From Bacillaceae bacterium OF18-1A (GTDB taxonomy: Bacteria; Bacillota; Bacilli; Bacillales; Bacillaceae_G): DNA of 64,000 bases. The stretch is from positions 62,001 to 126,000 of the forward strand of contig JAQEWB010000006.1 in assembly GCA_027694045.1 (NCBI GenBank). Direction: 5' to 3'. Each line of letters opens with the position of its first letter. Positions within the stretch are counted from its first letter, which is position 1. This document shows, in pieces, positions 54,499 to 63,365 of this stretch. The position numbers were made by a program, and so were the translations under genes. The notes under the pieces were generated by a model that saw only the letters and a program-made list of their open reading frames with translations, was not told the origin of the DNA and did no database searches.

Positions 54499-55460
54499 GT
54501 AAGAAATGTTTGATTACAGGTGGAGCGGGGTTTATTGGATCGCATCTAGCTGAAGAATTAGTACAAAGAGGATATGAAATTACTATTGTGGATAACTTTT
54601 ATAAAGGGAAGAACAAATATCATGATGAGCTAATGAAAGAAATTCAAGTTATTCCAATAAGTGTTTTAGATAAAAATTCTATTTATGAATTAGTAAATCA
54701 ACATGATGTAGTGTTTCATTTAGCGGCAATTTTAGGTGTTAAAACGACAATGGAAAAGAGTATAGAGCTCATTGAAACAAATTTTGATGGGACGAGAAAC
54801 ATTTTGCAAGCAGCACTAAAAGGAAAGAAGAAAGTGGTCTTTGCTTCTACTTCAGAAGTATATGGTAAGGACAAGCCACCATTTTCTGAAGAAGGCGATC
54901 GAGTATATGGGGCAACTACTAAAATACGTTGGAGTTATGCAGTTTGTAAAACGTTAGAAGAGACATTATGTTTAGGATACGCATTAGAGGGTTTACCTGT
55001 AACGATTGTTCGCTATTTTAATATTTATGGTCCAAGAGCGAAAGATGGTCCGTATGCAGGGGTAATCCCACGATTTATCCACGCAGCTCTGCAAGGAGAA
55101 GACATTCTCGTATATGGAGATGGCAAGCAGACACGTTGCTTTACGTATGTAAGTGATGCGGTAGAAGCAACGATTCGAGCAATGGATGAGAAGGTAAATG
55201 GTGAGATTATTAATATAGGTTCTGAGAATGAAAAGAGTATAGAAGAAGTAGCGGAAATAATCAAAAAATTAACGAATTCTTCTTCAAAAATTGTAAAAAT
55301 TCCTTTTGAAGAAATATATCCACATGGTTTTGAGGAGATTCCGAATAGAAGACCAGACGTAACGAAATTAAGAGAGCTTGTTCAGTTCCAAGCGAAAGTA
55401 ACGTGGGAACAAGGATTGAAAGAAACTATTAAATGGTTTCGTGAAGAAAATAATGGTTAA
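54495..55460 (+). CDS. SDR-family nucleotide-sugar epimerase/decarboxylase
   Basis: A 321-residue extended short-chain dehydrogenase. NAD site GGAGFIGSH, catalytic Ser in ASTSEVYG, Tyr148 and Lys152 in YAVCK. It most resembles UDP-glucuronate decarboxylases and 4-epimerases, so it may act on the product of the preceding dehydrogenase. Starts 4 bp before the end of that gene (ATGA-type overlap) and overlaps the next by 8 bp. Confidence 0.88.
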   Translation: MSKKCLITGGAGFIGSHLAEELVQRGYEITIVDNFYKGKNKYHDELMKEIQVIPISVLDKNSIYELVNQHDVVFHLAAILGVKTTMEKSIELIETNFDGTRNILQAALKGKKKVVFASTSEVYGKDKPPFSEEGDRVYGATTKIRWSYAVCKTLEETLCLGYALEGLPVTIVRYFNIYGPRAKDGPYAGVIPRFIHAALQGEDILVYGDGKQTRCFTYVSDAVEATIRAMDEKVNGEIINIGSENEKSIEEVAEIIKKLTNSSSKIVKIPFEEIYPHGFEEIPNRRPDVTKLRELVQFQAKVTWEQGLKETIKWFREENNG

Positions 55461-56997
55461 GTCACTATCGATTATTATTCCTGTATGTAATGAAGGAGAT
55501 ACAATTTCAGACGTTATTCAATCGGTAAAACCATTAAACCCAGTAGAGATTATTGTAGTAGCGAATGGTTGTAACGATAACACAGAAACAGTCGCCGAGC
55601 AGTTAGGTTGTAAAGTAATCAAGCATAAAGATTTACTTGGTAATGATGTTGGACGCGCAGTCGGCGCAAAACATGCAGTAGGTGATGTATTACTGTTTAT
55701 AGATGGAGATTTTGCTATTCAAACTTCGAAATTGCAATTATTTCTTAATCCCATTTTATATGATCAAGCTGATATCGTTTTAAATAATTTGGATGCATTA
55801 TTTTTAAAGAAACAAAAACCGCACTCCGTTACAGTGTGGCGCCAAATATTAAATGCAATGTTAGAGCGTGAAGAGTTAAAAATTGACTCTTTATTATCTG
55901 TACCTCATGCGTTGACGAAAGAAGTTGTTCAAAGTATTGGATATGAATGTTTTGTTAATCCTATTGTCGCCCATTTACGTCTAGTTCAAAGTAAATGGAG
56001 AATTAGCCGTCATTGTGCAATTGATGTTATTACGCCAAATAAATTTCGGCCAGTTGAGCATGCGGCATATGGCACAAATCTTTCTCAATCCGAAAAACGA
56101 ATGATAGGTGACCATATAGAAGCTGTAGCAGAGCGGATAGTAAGCGGTGATGAGCGCGGAGGATATTATGATGGGAATAGGAAAAGAGATAGTGTCTACC
56201 ATACTTTAGATTTCGAAGATTTTCATCAAGGATGGGGCGTTACATCTAATTTGTATAGGGGAAAGCAATTATCGGTCATTATTCCTGTACAGGATGAAGA
56301 GAAAACAATTGGAAACGTTATAGAAGAGCTTCGCAAAATTGAACCTTTTGAAATTATTGTTGTTGTAAATGGTTCGTCAGATAAAACGGCGACAATTGCA
56401 GAAGATAAGGGGGCAACAACAATTGTATATAAAGAAGCACTTGGAAATGATGTGGGGCGCTCACTTGGAATGTATTTTGCAAAAGGAGAGATTGTGTTAT
56501 TTATAGACGGTGATTTTGTTATTCCAGCTAGTAAATTATATCCTTTTGCGAAAGCTATTGCAGATGGAACGGATGTCGCATTAAATGATTTAAATCATTA
56601 TTTAGATCTAAGAATACCACTTCATCTTGTAACAGCATTTAAATATGCATTAAATTTAGCTTGTGATAGAAAAGATTTAGGCGTGGGATCTCTTATTGCT
56701 GTGCCTCATGCGTTTAGTCGGAAATGTTTAAAAGGAATCGGATATAGGTCTTTACTGGCACCGTGCACGGCGCAGGTGAAAGCTATTCTTTCAGGATTTG
56801 AAGTTGCATGTGTAAGTCGTGTTGAGGTTGATAAGATGAATCGCATTCGTCCCAGTGAACATTTTGCAAAAATAGGTCATCCGCCAGCTGTACTTCGAAT
56901 TATAGGTGATCATATAGAAGGATTAGAGCAATTAGTTGCTCTAACAAACAATCGTGGTGGATTTTATGATGGAAGTAGAAAAAGAGATGCTTTATAG
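55453..56997 (+). CDS. double-domain GT2 glycosyltransferase, paralogue
   Basis: A 514-residue protein with two GT2-type domains homologous to those of the upstream glycosyltransferase. Domain 1: [28 protein letters not shown]; domain 2: LSVIIPVQDE, LGNDVGRSLGM, DGDFVIP; each ends with RMIGDHIEAV or RIIGDHIEGL followed by RGGxYDGxRKRD. ATG 55453 is chosen over GTG 55441; both overlap the epimerase gene. Four copies of one domain in two genes indicate an old intragenic duplication followed by gene duplication. Confidence 0.85.
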   Translation: MVKSLSIIIPVCNEGDTISDVIQSVKPLNPVEIIVVANGCNDNTETVAEQLGCKVIKHKDLLGNDVGRAVGAKHAVGDVLLFIDGDFAIQTSKLQLFLNPILYDQADIVLNNLDALFLKKQKPHSVTVWRQILNAMLEREELKIDSLLSVPHALTKEVVQSIGYECFVNPIVAHLRLVQSKWRISRHCAIDVITPNKFRPVEHAAYGTNLSQSEKRMIGDHIEAVAERIVSGDERGGYYDGNRKRDSVYHTLDFEDFHQGWGVTSNLYRGKQLSVIIPVQDEEKTIGNVIEELRKIEPFEIIVVVNGSSDKTATIAEDKGATTIVYKEALGNDVGRSLGMYFAKGEIVLFIDGDFVIPASKLYPFAKAIADGTDVALNDLNHYLDLRIPLHLVTAFKYALNLACDRKDLGVGSLIAVPHAFSRKCLKGIGYRSLLAPCTAQVKAILSGFEVACVSRVEVDKMNRIRPSEHFAKIGHPPAVLRIIGDHIEGLEQLVALTNNRGGFYDGSRKRDAL

Positions 56998-57001
56998 GGT
57001 A

Positions 57002-57037
57002 ACAAAAAAAGTGTACAACATATGTACACTTTTTTGT
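57002..57037 (+). terminator. terminator of the glycan operon
   Basis: ACAAAAAAAGTGTAC pairs with GTACACTTTTTTGT around AACATAT. Confidence 0.9.
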
Positions 57038-57209
57038 TCTGTTATAAAACTATAACAGATTAGGAGATAAGAGTATTACAGCTCTACAATGGGTATTGTT
57101 CTTATATTACAAAATAGGACTCGTATATAAGGATACCAAAAAAATACAATTAAGGAAAGGCTTAATTATAAAGACTTTTAAATAAAGTTAACACTATGTA
57201 CATAGTAGT

Positions 57210-57227
57210 TTGTTCAACATTTCACAA
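57210..57227 (+). promoter_or_regulatory. Rex-like site upstream of pflB
   Basis: TTGTTCAACATTTCACAA: the right half is the perfect Rex half-site TTCACAA and the left half keeps five of seven bases. Rex represses anaerobic fermentation genes when NADH is low, consistent with pflB control. Confidence 0.5.
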
Positions 57228-57337
57228 ACATGTCACAACTATTTCGTTCACTTTCGCAAAAAAGTAGTATTCTAAGTGTGTAAGCTGTTATATAAAAAAT
57301 CTTAGTCCTGTACTAATCAAAAATGGAGGAGATTAGG

Positions 57338-59587
57338 ATGACTCAAGTATTAGAAAATGTTAAAAACGCATGGGAAAACTTTAAAGGTGAAAAATGGAAA
57401 GCAGAGATTGATGTTCGCGATTTCATTTTAAATAATGTAAACGTTTACGAGGGAGACGAGTCTTTCTTAGCGGGTGCAACTGAAGCAACGAAGCAACTTT
57501 GGGATCAAGTAATGGATTTAACAACTAAAGAACGTGAAAACGGTGGCGTTCTTGATATGGATACAAAAATTGTTTCTTCTATTACATCACATGATCCAGG
57601 ATATTTAAATAAAGACATTGAAAAAGTAGTCGGTTTCCAAACTGATAAACCATTTAAACGTTCTTTACAACCATATGGTGGTATTCGTATGGCAGAACAA
57701 GCTTGTGAATCTTATGGATACGAAATGGATAAAGAACTTAGTCGTATTTTTAGAGATTGGAGAAAAACTCATAACCAAGGTGTATTTGATGCCTACACAC
57801 CAGAAATGAGAAATGCACGTAAATCAGGTGTTATTACTGGTCTTCCAGATGCATACGGACGTGGACGTATTATCGGTGATTATCGCCGAGTAGCGTTATA
57901 CGGTATCGATCATTTAATTGAAGCGAAAAAAGTTGATTTAAATTTAACTGGCGGTGTAATGAGCGAAGATACAATGCGCTTACGCGAAGAGCTATCTGAG
58001 CAAATGCGTGCACTTCAAGAGTTAAAACAAATGGCTGCTTCTCATGGTTTTGATATTTCTAAACCAGCAACAAATGCACAAGAAGCGTTCCAATGGTTAT
58101 ACTTCGCATATCTTGCAGCGATTAAAGAGCAAAACGGTGCTGCAATGAGTCTTGGACGTACTTCTACATTCTTAGATATTTATATTGAAAGAGATTTAGC
58201 AAATGGTACTTTAACAGAAGAAGAAGTACAAGAAATTGTGGATCACTTCATTATGAAATTACGTCTTGTGAAATTCGCAAGAACACCTGATTATAATGAA
58301 TTATTCTCTGGTGATCCAACTTGGGTAACTGAATCTATCGGTGGTATTGCTTTAGACGGTCGTCCATTAGTAACAAAGAACTCATTCCGTTTCTTGCATA
58401 CATTAGATAATTTAGGACCAGCTCCAGAGCCAAACTTAACAGTTCTTTGGTCTAAACAATTACCAGAGAACTTTAAAAACTACTGTGCAAAAATGTCTAT
58501 TAAAACATCAGCAATTCAATACGAAAATGATGACATTATGCGTGCTGACTACGGCGATGACTATGGTATTGCTTGTTGTGTATCAGCAATGAGAATTGGT
58601 AAACAAATGCAGTTCTTCGGCGCACGTGCAAACTTAGCGAAAGCATTACTATATGCAATCAACGGTGGTAAAGATGAAAAATCAAAAGCACAAGTTGGTC
58701 CTGAGTACGCACCAATTACTTCTGAAGTATTAGATTATGAAGAAGTTATGCATAAATTTGATATGACAATGGAATGGTTAGCGGGTCTATACTTAAACAC
58801 ATTAAATGTTATCCATTACATGCACGATAAATATAGCTATGAGCGTATTGAAATGGCGCTTCATGATACAAACGTTCTTCGTACAATGGCAACAGGTATC
58901 GCAGGATTATCTGTAGTAGCTGATTCATTAAGTGCAATTAAATACGCAAAAGTAAAACCAATTCGCGACGAAAATGGCATTGCAGTTGACTTCGAAATTG
59001 AAGGAGATTTCCCTAAATACGGTAACAACGATGACCGTGTAGATGAAATCGCTGTAAACCTTGTGAAAACATTTATGAACAAAATCCGTAAACATAAAAC
59101 ATACAGAAATTCAGTTCATACAATGTCAATCTTAACTATTACATCTAACGTTGTATACGGTAAGAAAACTGGTAACACTCCAGATGGTCGCCGTACTGGA
59201 GAACCATTTGCACCAGGTGCAAACCCAATGCATGGACGTGATACAAAAGGTGCATTAGCTTCATTATTATCTGTAGCTAAATTACCATATGCAGATGCAC
59301 AAGATGGCATTTCTAATACATTCTCTATTATTCCAAAAGCACTAGGTAAAGAAGATGATGTACAAGTACGTAACTTAGTATCTATGCTTGATGGTTATGC
59401 AATAAAAGAAGGACATCACTTAAATATTAACGTATTTAATCGTGAAACTTTAATGGATGCAATGGAACATCTTGAGAAATATCCACAATTAACAATTCGC
59501 GTATCTGGTTACGCTGTTAACTTTATTAAATTAACTCGTGAACAACAAATCGATGTAATTAATCGTACAATGCATGAAAGCATGTAA
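57338..59587 (+). CDS. pflB: formate acetyltransferase (pyruvate formate-lyase)
   Basis: A 749-residue glycyl-radical enzyme converting pyruvate and CoA to acetyl-CoA and formate under anaerobiosis. The adjacent active-site cysteines lie in [13 protein letters not shown] and the glycyl-radical loop is [12 protein letters not shown] near the C-terminus. ATG 57338 follows GGAGGAGA; the upstream ATG 57323 lies within that RBS. Activated by the product of the next gene. A Rex-like site in the 337-bp upstream region suggests redox control. Confidence 0.97.
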   Translation: MTQVLENVKNAWENFKGEKWKAEIDVRDFILNNVNVYEGDESFLAGATEATKQLWDQVMDLTTKERENGGVLDMDTKIVSSITSHDPGYLNKDIEKVVGFQTDKPFKRSLQPYGGIRMAEQACESYGYEMDKELSRIFRDWRKTHNQGVFDAYTPEMRNARKSGVITGLPDAYGRGRIIGDYRRVALYGIDHLIEAKKVDLNLTGGVMSEDTMRLREELSEQMRALQELKQMAASHGFDISKPATNAQEAFQWLYFAYLAAIKEQNGAAMSLGRTSTFLDIYIERDLANGTLTEEEVQEIVDHFIMKLRLVKFARTPDYNELFSGDPTWVTESIGGIALDGRPLVTKNSFRFLHTLDNLGPAPEPNLTVLWSKQLPENFKNYCAKMSIKTSAIQYENDDIMRADYGDDYGIACCVSAMRIGKQMQFFGARANLAKALLYAINGGKDEKSKAQVGPEYAPITSEVLDYEEVMHKFDMTMEWLAGLYLNTLNVIHYMHDKYSYERIEMALHDTNVLRTMATGIAGLSVVADSLSAIKYAKVKPIRDENGIAVDFEIEGDFPKYGNNDDRVDEIAVNLVKTFMNKIRKHKTYRNSVHTMSILTITSNVVYGKKTGNTPDGRRTGEPFAPGANPMHGRDTKGALASLLSVAKLPYADAQDGISNTFSIIPKALGKEDDVQVRNLVSMLDGYAIKEGHHLNINVFNRETLMDAMEHLEKYPQLTIRVSGYAVNFIKLTREQQIDVINRTMHESM

Positions 59588-59654
59588 GTGAAAAAAGTGT
59601 CTCTCCACTTGTAATATAGTGGAGGCAGGCTGTTTCAATAAAGGAGGAAGTAAC

Positions 59655-60386
59655 ATGGTAAAAGGAAGAATTCATTCTGTAGAGTCTTGTGGTACTGTTG
59701 ATGGCCCAGGGATTCGTTATGTCATATTTACACAAGGGTGTTTATTACGTTGTCAATATTGTCATAATGCTGATACGTGGGAGATCGGTAAAGGAAAAGA
59801 AATAACAGTTGAAGAAGTAATGCAGGATGTGACATGTTACCTTCCTTTTATTGAAGCTTCCGGAGGCGGTATAACAGTTAGTGGTGGAGAACCATTATTA
59901 CAGTTAGATTTCTTAATTGAGTTATTTAAGAAGTGTAAGGAAGTTGGAATTCATACAACAATCGATTCTTCAGGTGGTTGTTATTCTGAGGAGCCAGAAT
60001 TCCAGCAAAAGTTAGATATATTAATGGATTATACAGATTTAGTTTTATTGGATTTGAAACATATCGATTCCAAAAAACATCGTAAATTAACAGGAAAGCC
60101 AAATGAACATATCTTACAATTTGCTCGTTATTTATCGGATAAGAAAAAACCGATTTGGGTAAGACACGTATTAGTTCCTGGTATTACTGATAATGAAGAG
60201 GATCTACAAAAATTATCTAGCTTTATTCACAGCCTGTCTAATGTTAAAAAAGTTGAAGTTCTTCCATATCATAAGCTTGGTGTATATAAATGGGAGGCAC
60301 TTGGACATAAATATCCACTTGCAAATGTAGAACCACCTACAGAAAAAAATGTAGAGCAGGCAAAACAAATTTTAAAAGCAGTCTAA
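59655..60386 (+). CDS. pflA: pyruvate formate-lyase activating enzyme
   Basis: A 243-residue radical SAM enzyme that installs the glycyl radical on PflB. CxxxCxxC cluster at Cys29, Cys33, Cys36 ([11 protein letters not shown]), SAM motif [14 protein letters not shown], and LDLKHID. AAGGAGGAA precedes ATG 59655. It lies 67 bp after pflB and is surely cotranscribed with it. Confidence 0.96.
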   Translation: MVKGRIHSVESCGTVDGPGIRYVIFTQGCLLRCQYCHNADTWEIGKGKEITVEEVMQDVTCYLPFIEASGGGITVSGGEPLLQLDFLIELFKKCKEVGIHTTIDSSGGCYSEEPEFQQKLDILMDYTDLVLLDLKHIDSKKHRKLTGKPNEHILQFARYLSDKKKPIWVRHVLVPGITDNEEDLQKLSSFIHSLSNVKKVEVLPYHKLGVYKWEALGHKYPLANVEPPTEKNVEQAKQILKAV

Positions 60387-60410
60387 TCCAAATATTGGAT
60401 TAGGCTTTTT
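60383..60410 (+). terminator. terminator of pflBA
   Basis: CTAATCCA pairs with TGGATTAG around AATAT, followed by GCTTTTT. Confidence 0.85.
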
Positions 60411-60798
60411 GCTTTCTTTGTAATAAAACCTAGAGTATGTAGAGAGAAAAGAGTATACTGAAAATAGAATATCCATATTTTTGTAAGGAATAAGTGGAGA
60501 AATTTACATAATTGTAAAGGGAAATCAAAATAGTAAAAAGAATTAAGAAGTAAAAGAGTGAGTATCATGGAATAGAGAACATTTGTAAGTTATTGCGAAA
60601 GCTCTTATAGGAAAGTATAATGTAAAGATATGAGCACAGATAGGATTAAGGGGTCAATCTTATATGCTTTGCATATCCACGACAGGTACATAGCTAAAAG
60701 GGAAAAATTAAAATCTGTTTATGTAATCTTTAAGGAAAATGTTTTTCCTATTGTCGTATATGCAATATGGAGAAACAAAAAGCTAGGAGTGGATTTGT
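60387..60798 (+). other. 412-bp intergenic region with long ugtP leader
   Basis: After the pflA terminator there is no credible gene. A promoter at 60593-60621 gives a leader of about 170 nt before ugtP. The leader has no riboswitch that I recognise. Confidence 0.6.
60593..60621 (+). promoter_or_regulatory. sigma-A promoter of ugtP
   Basis: TTGCGA (60593-60598), 17-nt spacer, TATAAT (60616-60621). Confidence 0.7.
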
Positions 60799-61965
60799 TT
60801 GATAAAAAACCCCAAGGTTTTAATATTAACTGCACATTACGGTAATGGTCATGTGCAAGTAGCGAAAACATTAGAACAAACATTTCGCCAAAAAGGCATT
60901 AATGATGTCATTGTATGCGATTTGTTTGGAGAATCACATCCAGTTATAACCGACATTACAAAATATCTATATTTAAAAAGTTATACAATAGGAAAAGAAT
61001 TATATCGCTTGTTTTATTACGGTGTAGAAAAAATTTATGATAAGAAAATAGCATCATGGTATGCGAATTTTGGAAGAAAACGTTTGAAATCACTTTTACA
61101 GGTAGAGAAGCCAGATATTGTGATTAATACTTTTCCAATTATAGCTGTACCAGAATTAAAGAAGCAAATCGGTATTTCAATTCCTGTTTATAACGTATTA
61201 ACAGATTTTTGTGTGCACAAAATATGGATTCATCGAGAAGTAGATCGTTATTTCGTCGCAACCGATCACGTGAAAAAAATCATGGTTGATATCGGTGTGC
61301 CTGCGGAGCAAATTGTTGAAACTGGAATCCCGATTCGTAGTAGTTTTGAGCTAAAGATGAGTTCAGACATTATATATAATAAATATCAGTTATGTAAGAA
61401 TAAAAAGATTTTACTAATTGTAGCAGGTGCTCATGGAGTACTAGGTAGCGTAAAAGAACTATGTCAGTCATTTATGTCAGTACCTAATTTACAAGTAGTT
61501 GTCGTTTGTGGGAAAAATGAAGCGTTAAAACAAGATTTAATAGGATTACAGAAACAAAACCCTGATGCATTAAAAGTATTTGGTTATGTAGAAAACATTG
61601 ATGAGCTATTCCGTGTTACTTCTTGTATGATTACGAAACCAGGCGGTATCACATTAAGTGAAGCAGCAGCGTTGCAAGTACCTGTCATTTTATATAAGCC
61701 TGTTCCAGGACAAGAAAATGAAAATGCGATGTACTTTGAAAGAAAAGGAGCTGCAGTTGTAATTCGTGATGATAGTGAGGTTTTTGCAAAAACAGAGGCG
61801 CTATTACAAGATGATATGAAGCTTCTCCAAATGAAAGAAGCAATGAAAAGTATTTATCGTCCAGAGCCAGCTGGTCACATCGTCGATACAATTTTGGCAG
61901 AAAACTATGCAGAACCACATCATATACCTATTAAATCACCTGCTCTTGCAGAATCGTTTACTTAA
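60799..61965 (+). CDS. ugtP: processive diacylglycerol beta-glucosyltransferase UgtP
   Basis: A 388-residue GT28-type enzyme that adds glucose from UDP-glucose to diacylglycerol, making the glucolipid anchor of lipoteichoic acid. N-terminal membrane-contact motif [14 protein letters not shown] and the C-terminal UDP-sugar site [19 protein letters not shown] are clear. Start TTG 60799 follows AGGAGTGG and gives the usual MIKNPKV N-terminus. In B. subtilis, UgtP also couples nutrient state to cell size. Confidence 0.95.
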   Translation: MIKNPKVLILTAHYGNGHVQVAKTLEQTFRQKGINDVIVCDLFGESHPVITDITKYLYLKSYTIGKELYRLFYYGVEKIYDKKIASWYANFGRKRLKSLLQVEKPDIVINTFPIIAVPELKKQIGISIPVYNVLTDFCVHKIWIHREVDRYFVATDHVKKIMVDIGVPAEQIVETGIPIRSSFELKMSSDIIYNKYQLCKNKKILLIVAGAHGVLGSVKELCQSFMSVPNLQVVVVCGKNEALKQDLIGLQKQNPDALKVFGYVENIDELFRVTSCMITKPGGITLSEAAALQVPVILYKPVPGQENENAMYFERKGAAVVIRDDSEVFAKTEALLQDDMKLLQMKEAMKSIYRPEPAGHIVDTILAENYAEPHHIPIKSPALAESFT

Positions 61966-61969
61966 TATG

Positions 61970-62003
61970 AAACCCTCTTTTGTATGTTTAAAGAGGGTTC
62001 TTT
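61970..62003 (+). terminator. terminator of ugtP
   Basis: AACCCTCTTT (61971-61980) pairs with AAAGAGGGTT (61990-61999). Confidence 0.85.
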
Positions 62004-62026
62004 GTATTGTAAAATTAAACCGCAAC

Positions 62027-62218
62027 TTATCCACAAGAGGATTGCGCTTTCAGTAGACAGTAAAGTCGGAATATTAACAACTATATCCACATTGTCCACA
62101 ATTTTTAGAAAAATATCCACAATTCAAACCGTTAATATACACCTGAATATAGGTATGTACTAATGATCGGGATAAAATATTCACAATTCTATTAATTCTG
62201 TGGATAAAGTTGTCCACA
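62027..62218. other. DnaA-box cluster (seven boxes in 192 bp)
   Basis: Boxes matching TTATNCACA with at most one mismatch: TTATCCACA 62027-62035 (perfect), ATATCCACA 62083-62091, TTGTCCACA 62092-62100, ATATCCACA 62113-62121, ATATTCACA 62177-62185, TGTGGATAA 62199-62207 (perfect, reverse), TTGTCCACA 62210-62218. No gene occupies this region, and no dnaA or oriC genes are nearby. In B. subtilis, clusters of DnaA boxes outside oriC titrate DnaA and control initiation. The same function is inferred here. Confidence 0.7.
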
Positions 62219-62258
62219 CTAAAAAAGTTCCCTTATACATAAGGGAACTTTTTTAGTG
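62217..62258. terminator. 18-bp perfect terminator stem beside the DnaA-box cluster
   Basis: CACTAAAAAAGTTCCCTT and AAGGGAACTTTTTTAGTG flank ATACAT. Its left arm overlaps the last DnaA box. Confidence 0.88.
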
Positions 62259-62285
62259 TATTCCTATTAGTTAGGAAAAAGGTGT

Positions 62286-62335
62286 AGTGAAAATGAATAA
62301 TTAGGGGGGAAAGCTTCTAATTATTCATTTTCACT
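62286..62335. other. perfect 19-bp inverted repeat downstream of the YfhE-like gene
   Basis: AGTGAAAATGAATAATTAG (62286-62304) and its exact complement (62317-62335) around a 12-nt G-rich loop. It has no T-run, so it could be a processing or stability hairpin or a weak terminator. Confidence 0.65.
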
Positions 62336-62455
62336 TTAAATGCTTTTTGAGCGATATCCCGCTGCACGATCTGCTTTTCGAAATTCTCGTTGGTATAGAA
62401 CTTCTTGTGTACTAGATAATGAGTTTTTTGCTTTATCGCGTTTCTTTTTATCCAT
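62336..62455 (-). CDS. YfhE-family small protein (39 aa)
   Basis: Reads MDKKKRDKAKNSLSSTQEVL followed by YQREFRKADRAAGYRSKSI. The KKKRDKAK start, SSTQEVLY and EFRKADRAAG match the small basic YfhE family of bacilli (function unknown, stress-associated genes in B. subtilis). AGGTGA lies six bases before ATG 62455. Confidence 0.8.
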   Translation of the reverse strand: MDKKKRDKAKNSLSSTQEVLYQREFRKADRAAGYRSKSI

Positions 62456-62566
62456 TACAAATCACCTCGTGTCCTTAAATTCACTATTTATCGTTTCCAA
62501 AGACATGGGGTGATATACATATATATTAAAATGTTAATGATTAATTATTATTTCTGAAATTTTAGA

Positions 62567-63124
62567 TTAAGCTTCTTTTAAATGGTGTGCTTCTTGGAAT
62601 GTTGTATCGCGCATCGTTGCAAGTGTATATTGATCTTTTGGAATTTCATATAAGTTATATACTTCTTCATTTGCGTTAATTTCATCATATACGGCTTTTC
62701 TTGTTTCGTTTGCTAGATTTACATATTGTAGTTTTTCGGCAGCTTTAATAGAACGGATATTTATTTTGCGAATACGCATAAAGATTGTTTCAATATCTAA
62801 TTCATAGAAAAGTTCGCTGAAAAATGAATCTTTTGCCAATTTGTTATAGCCTTTACCGTGATACGGTTTGCCAAGCCATGTTCCAAGGAAACCAGCTCGT
62901 TCTTGCACATCAAATAAAGTAATTGTTCCAATGGGGTTACCCCATTCATCTAAAATCGTGCGTGAAATCAATTCACCACGCTCTTCAGCTTCAATTGTTT
63001 GTTTCGTTAAAAATAAATATTCCTCATAAGAATAAGCCTTTTGACGCACAAAAGGGAAGACAGCTGGATCCACCATTAACTCGTATAGAACGTGGCTGTC
63101 GTGTAAGTCGCGTTTTTTCAACAT
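62567..63124 (-). CDS. GNAT-family N-acetyltransferase (RimJ/RimL type)
   Basis: A 185-residue acetyltransferase. The acetyl-CoA site is LGKPYHGKGYNKLAKDSFF (Q/RxxGxG/A-type loop) and the RKINIRSIKAAEKLQYV segment is the RimJ/L signature of the C-terminal half. The substrate, possibly an N-terminal amine or small molecule, is unknown. AGGAGGAG lies before ATG 63124. Its leader holds a tRNA-like RNA and an overlapping terminator. Confidence 0.88.
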   Translation of the reverse strand: MLKKRDLHDSHVLYELMVDPAVFPFVRQKAYSYEEYLFLTKQTIEAEERGELISRTILDEWGNPIGTITLFDVQERAGFLGTWLGKPYHGKGYNKLAKDSFFSELFYELDIETIFMRIRKINIRSIKAAEKLQYVNLANETRKAVYDEINANEEVYNLYEIPKDQYTLATMRDTTFQEAHHLKEA

Positions 63125-63157
63125 ACTAACTCCTCCTCACACGAGGGTAGCATGACG

Positions 63158-63214
63158 AAAAAACACCCCACCCTCGAAATTTTTATATCAATCTTTAAAA
63201 AATTTCGGGGTGGG
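63158..63214 (-). terminator. attenuator-type terminator overlapping the tRNA-like T-stem
   Basis: In the minus direction, CCCACCCCGAAATTTTT (63214-63198) pairs with a right arm (63184-63167) that carries one extra A, then six T residues (63163-63158). Its left arm is also the 3' strand of the T-stem and acceptor strand of the tRNA-like fold. Confidence 0.8.
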
Positions 63215-63273
63215 AATCGAACCCACTAGAACCAGTTTCTAACGCTGGTGGCGCACCATTTGCCTTCCCCATT
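63203..63273 (-). ncRNA. tRNA-like RNA in the GNAT gene leader (anticodon-like UAG)
   Basis: In the minus direction: D-arm-like GGCAAATGGTGCGCC, anticodon-arm-like stem CCAGC/ACTGG enclosing GTTAGAA (apparent anticodon UAG), 5-nt variable loop, and a canonical T-arm GTGGG-TTCGATT-CCCAC. The acceptor stem is poor (about three G-C pairs; rest mismatched) and the 8-9 position is AA, not U. It could be a tRNA pseudogene, a tRNA-like regulatory RNA or a relative of the tRNA(Other) reported in B. cereus; I cannot decide between them. Confidence 0.55.
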
Positions 63274-63281
63274 CATCAATT

Positions 63282-63296
63282 TGAAAATGATAATCA
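63282..63296. promoter_or_regulatory. Fur-box-like site in the leader region of the GNAT gene
   Basis: TGAAAATGATAATCA matches the 7-1-7 Fur consensus at 12 of 14 flanking positions. It lies about 25-35 bases downstream of the predicted minus-strand start and is enclosed by a 9-bp inverted repeat (63275-63283 and 63302-63310). Confidence 0.55.
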
Positions 63297-63326
63297 CGAC
63301 ACAAATTGATTATGGTTTCATTCAGT

Positions 63327-63356
63327 TTATAATCGTATAATACTTTATCTAGTCAA
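63327..63356 (-). promoter_or_regulatory. promoter of the tRNA-like/GNAT transcript
   Basis: Minus-strand TTGACT (63356-63351), 18-nt spacer, TTATAA (63332-63327). A start near 63319 would give a transcript running through the tRNA-like fold into the acetyltransferase gene. Confidence 0.6.
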
Positions 63357-63365
63357 AAAAATAAA

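Noticed and set aside
60630..60845. 71-residue frame overlapping the ugtP start
   Set aside because: Begins almost at the predicted transcript start with no RBS, shows no domain, and overlaps the ugtP start out of frame.
62027..62218. The DnaA-box cluster as oriC
   Set aside because: No dnaA, dnaN or other oriC genes adjoin it and no clear AT-rich unwinding element with DnaA-trio was identified, so it is called a cluster, not an origin.
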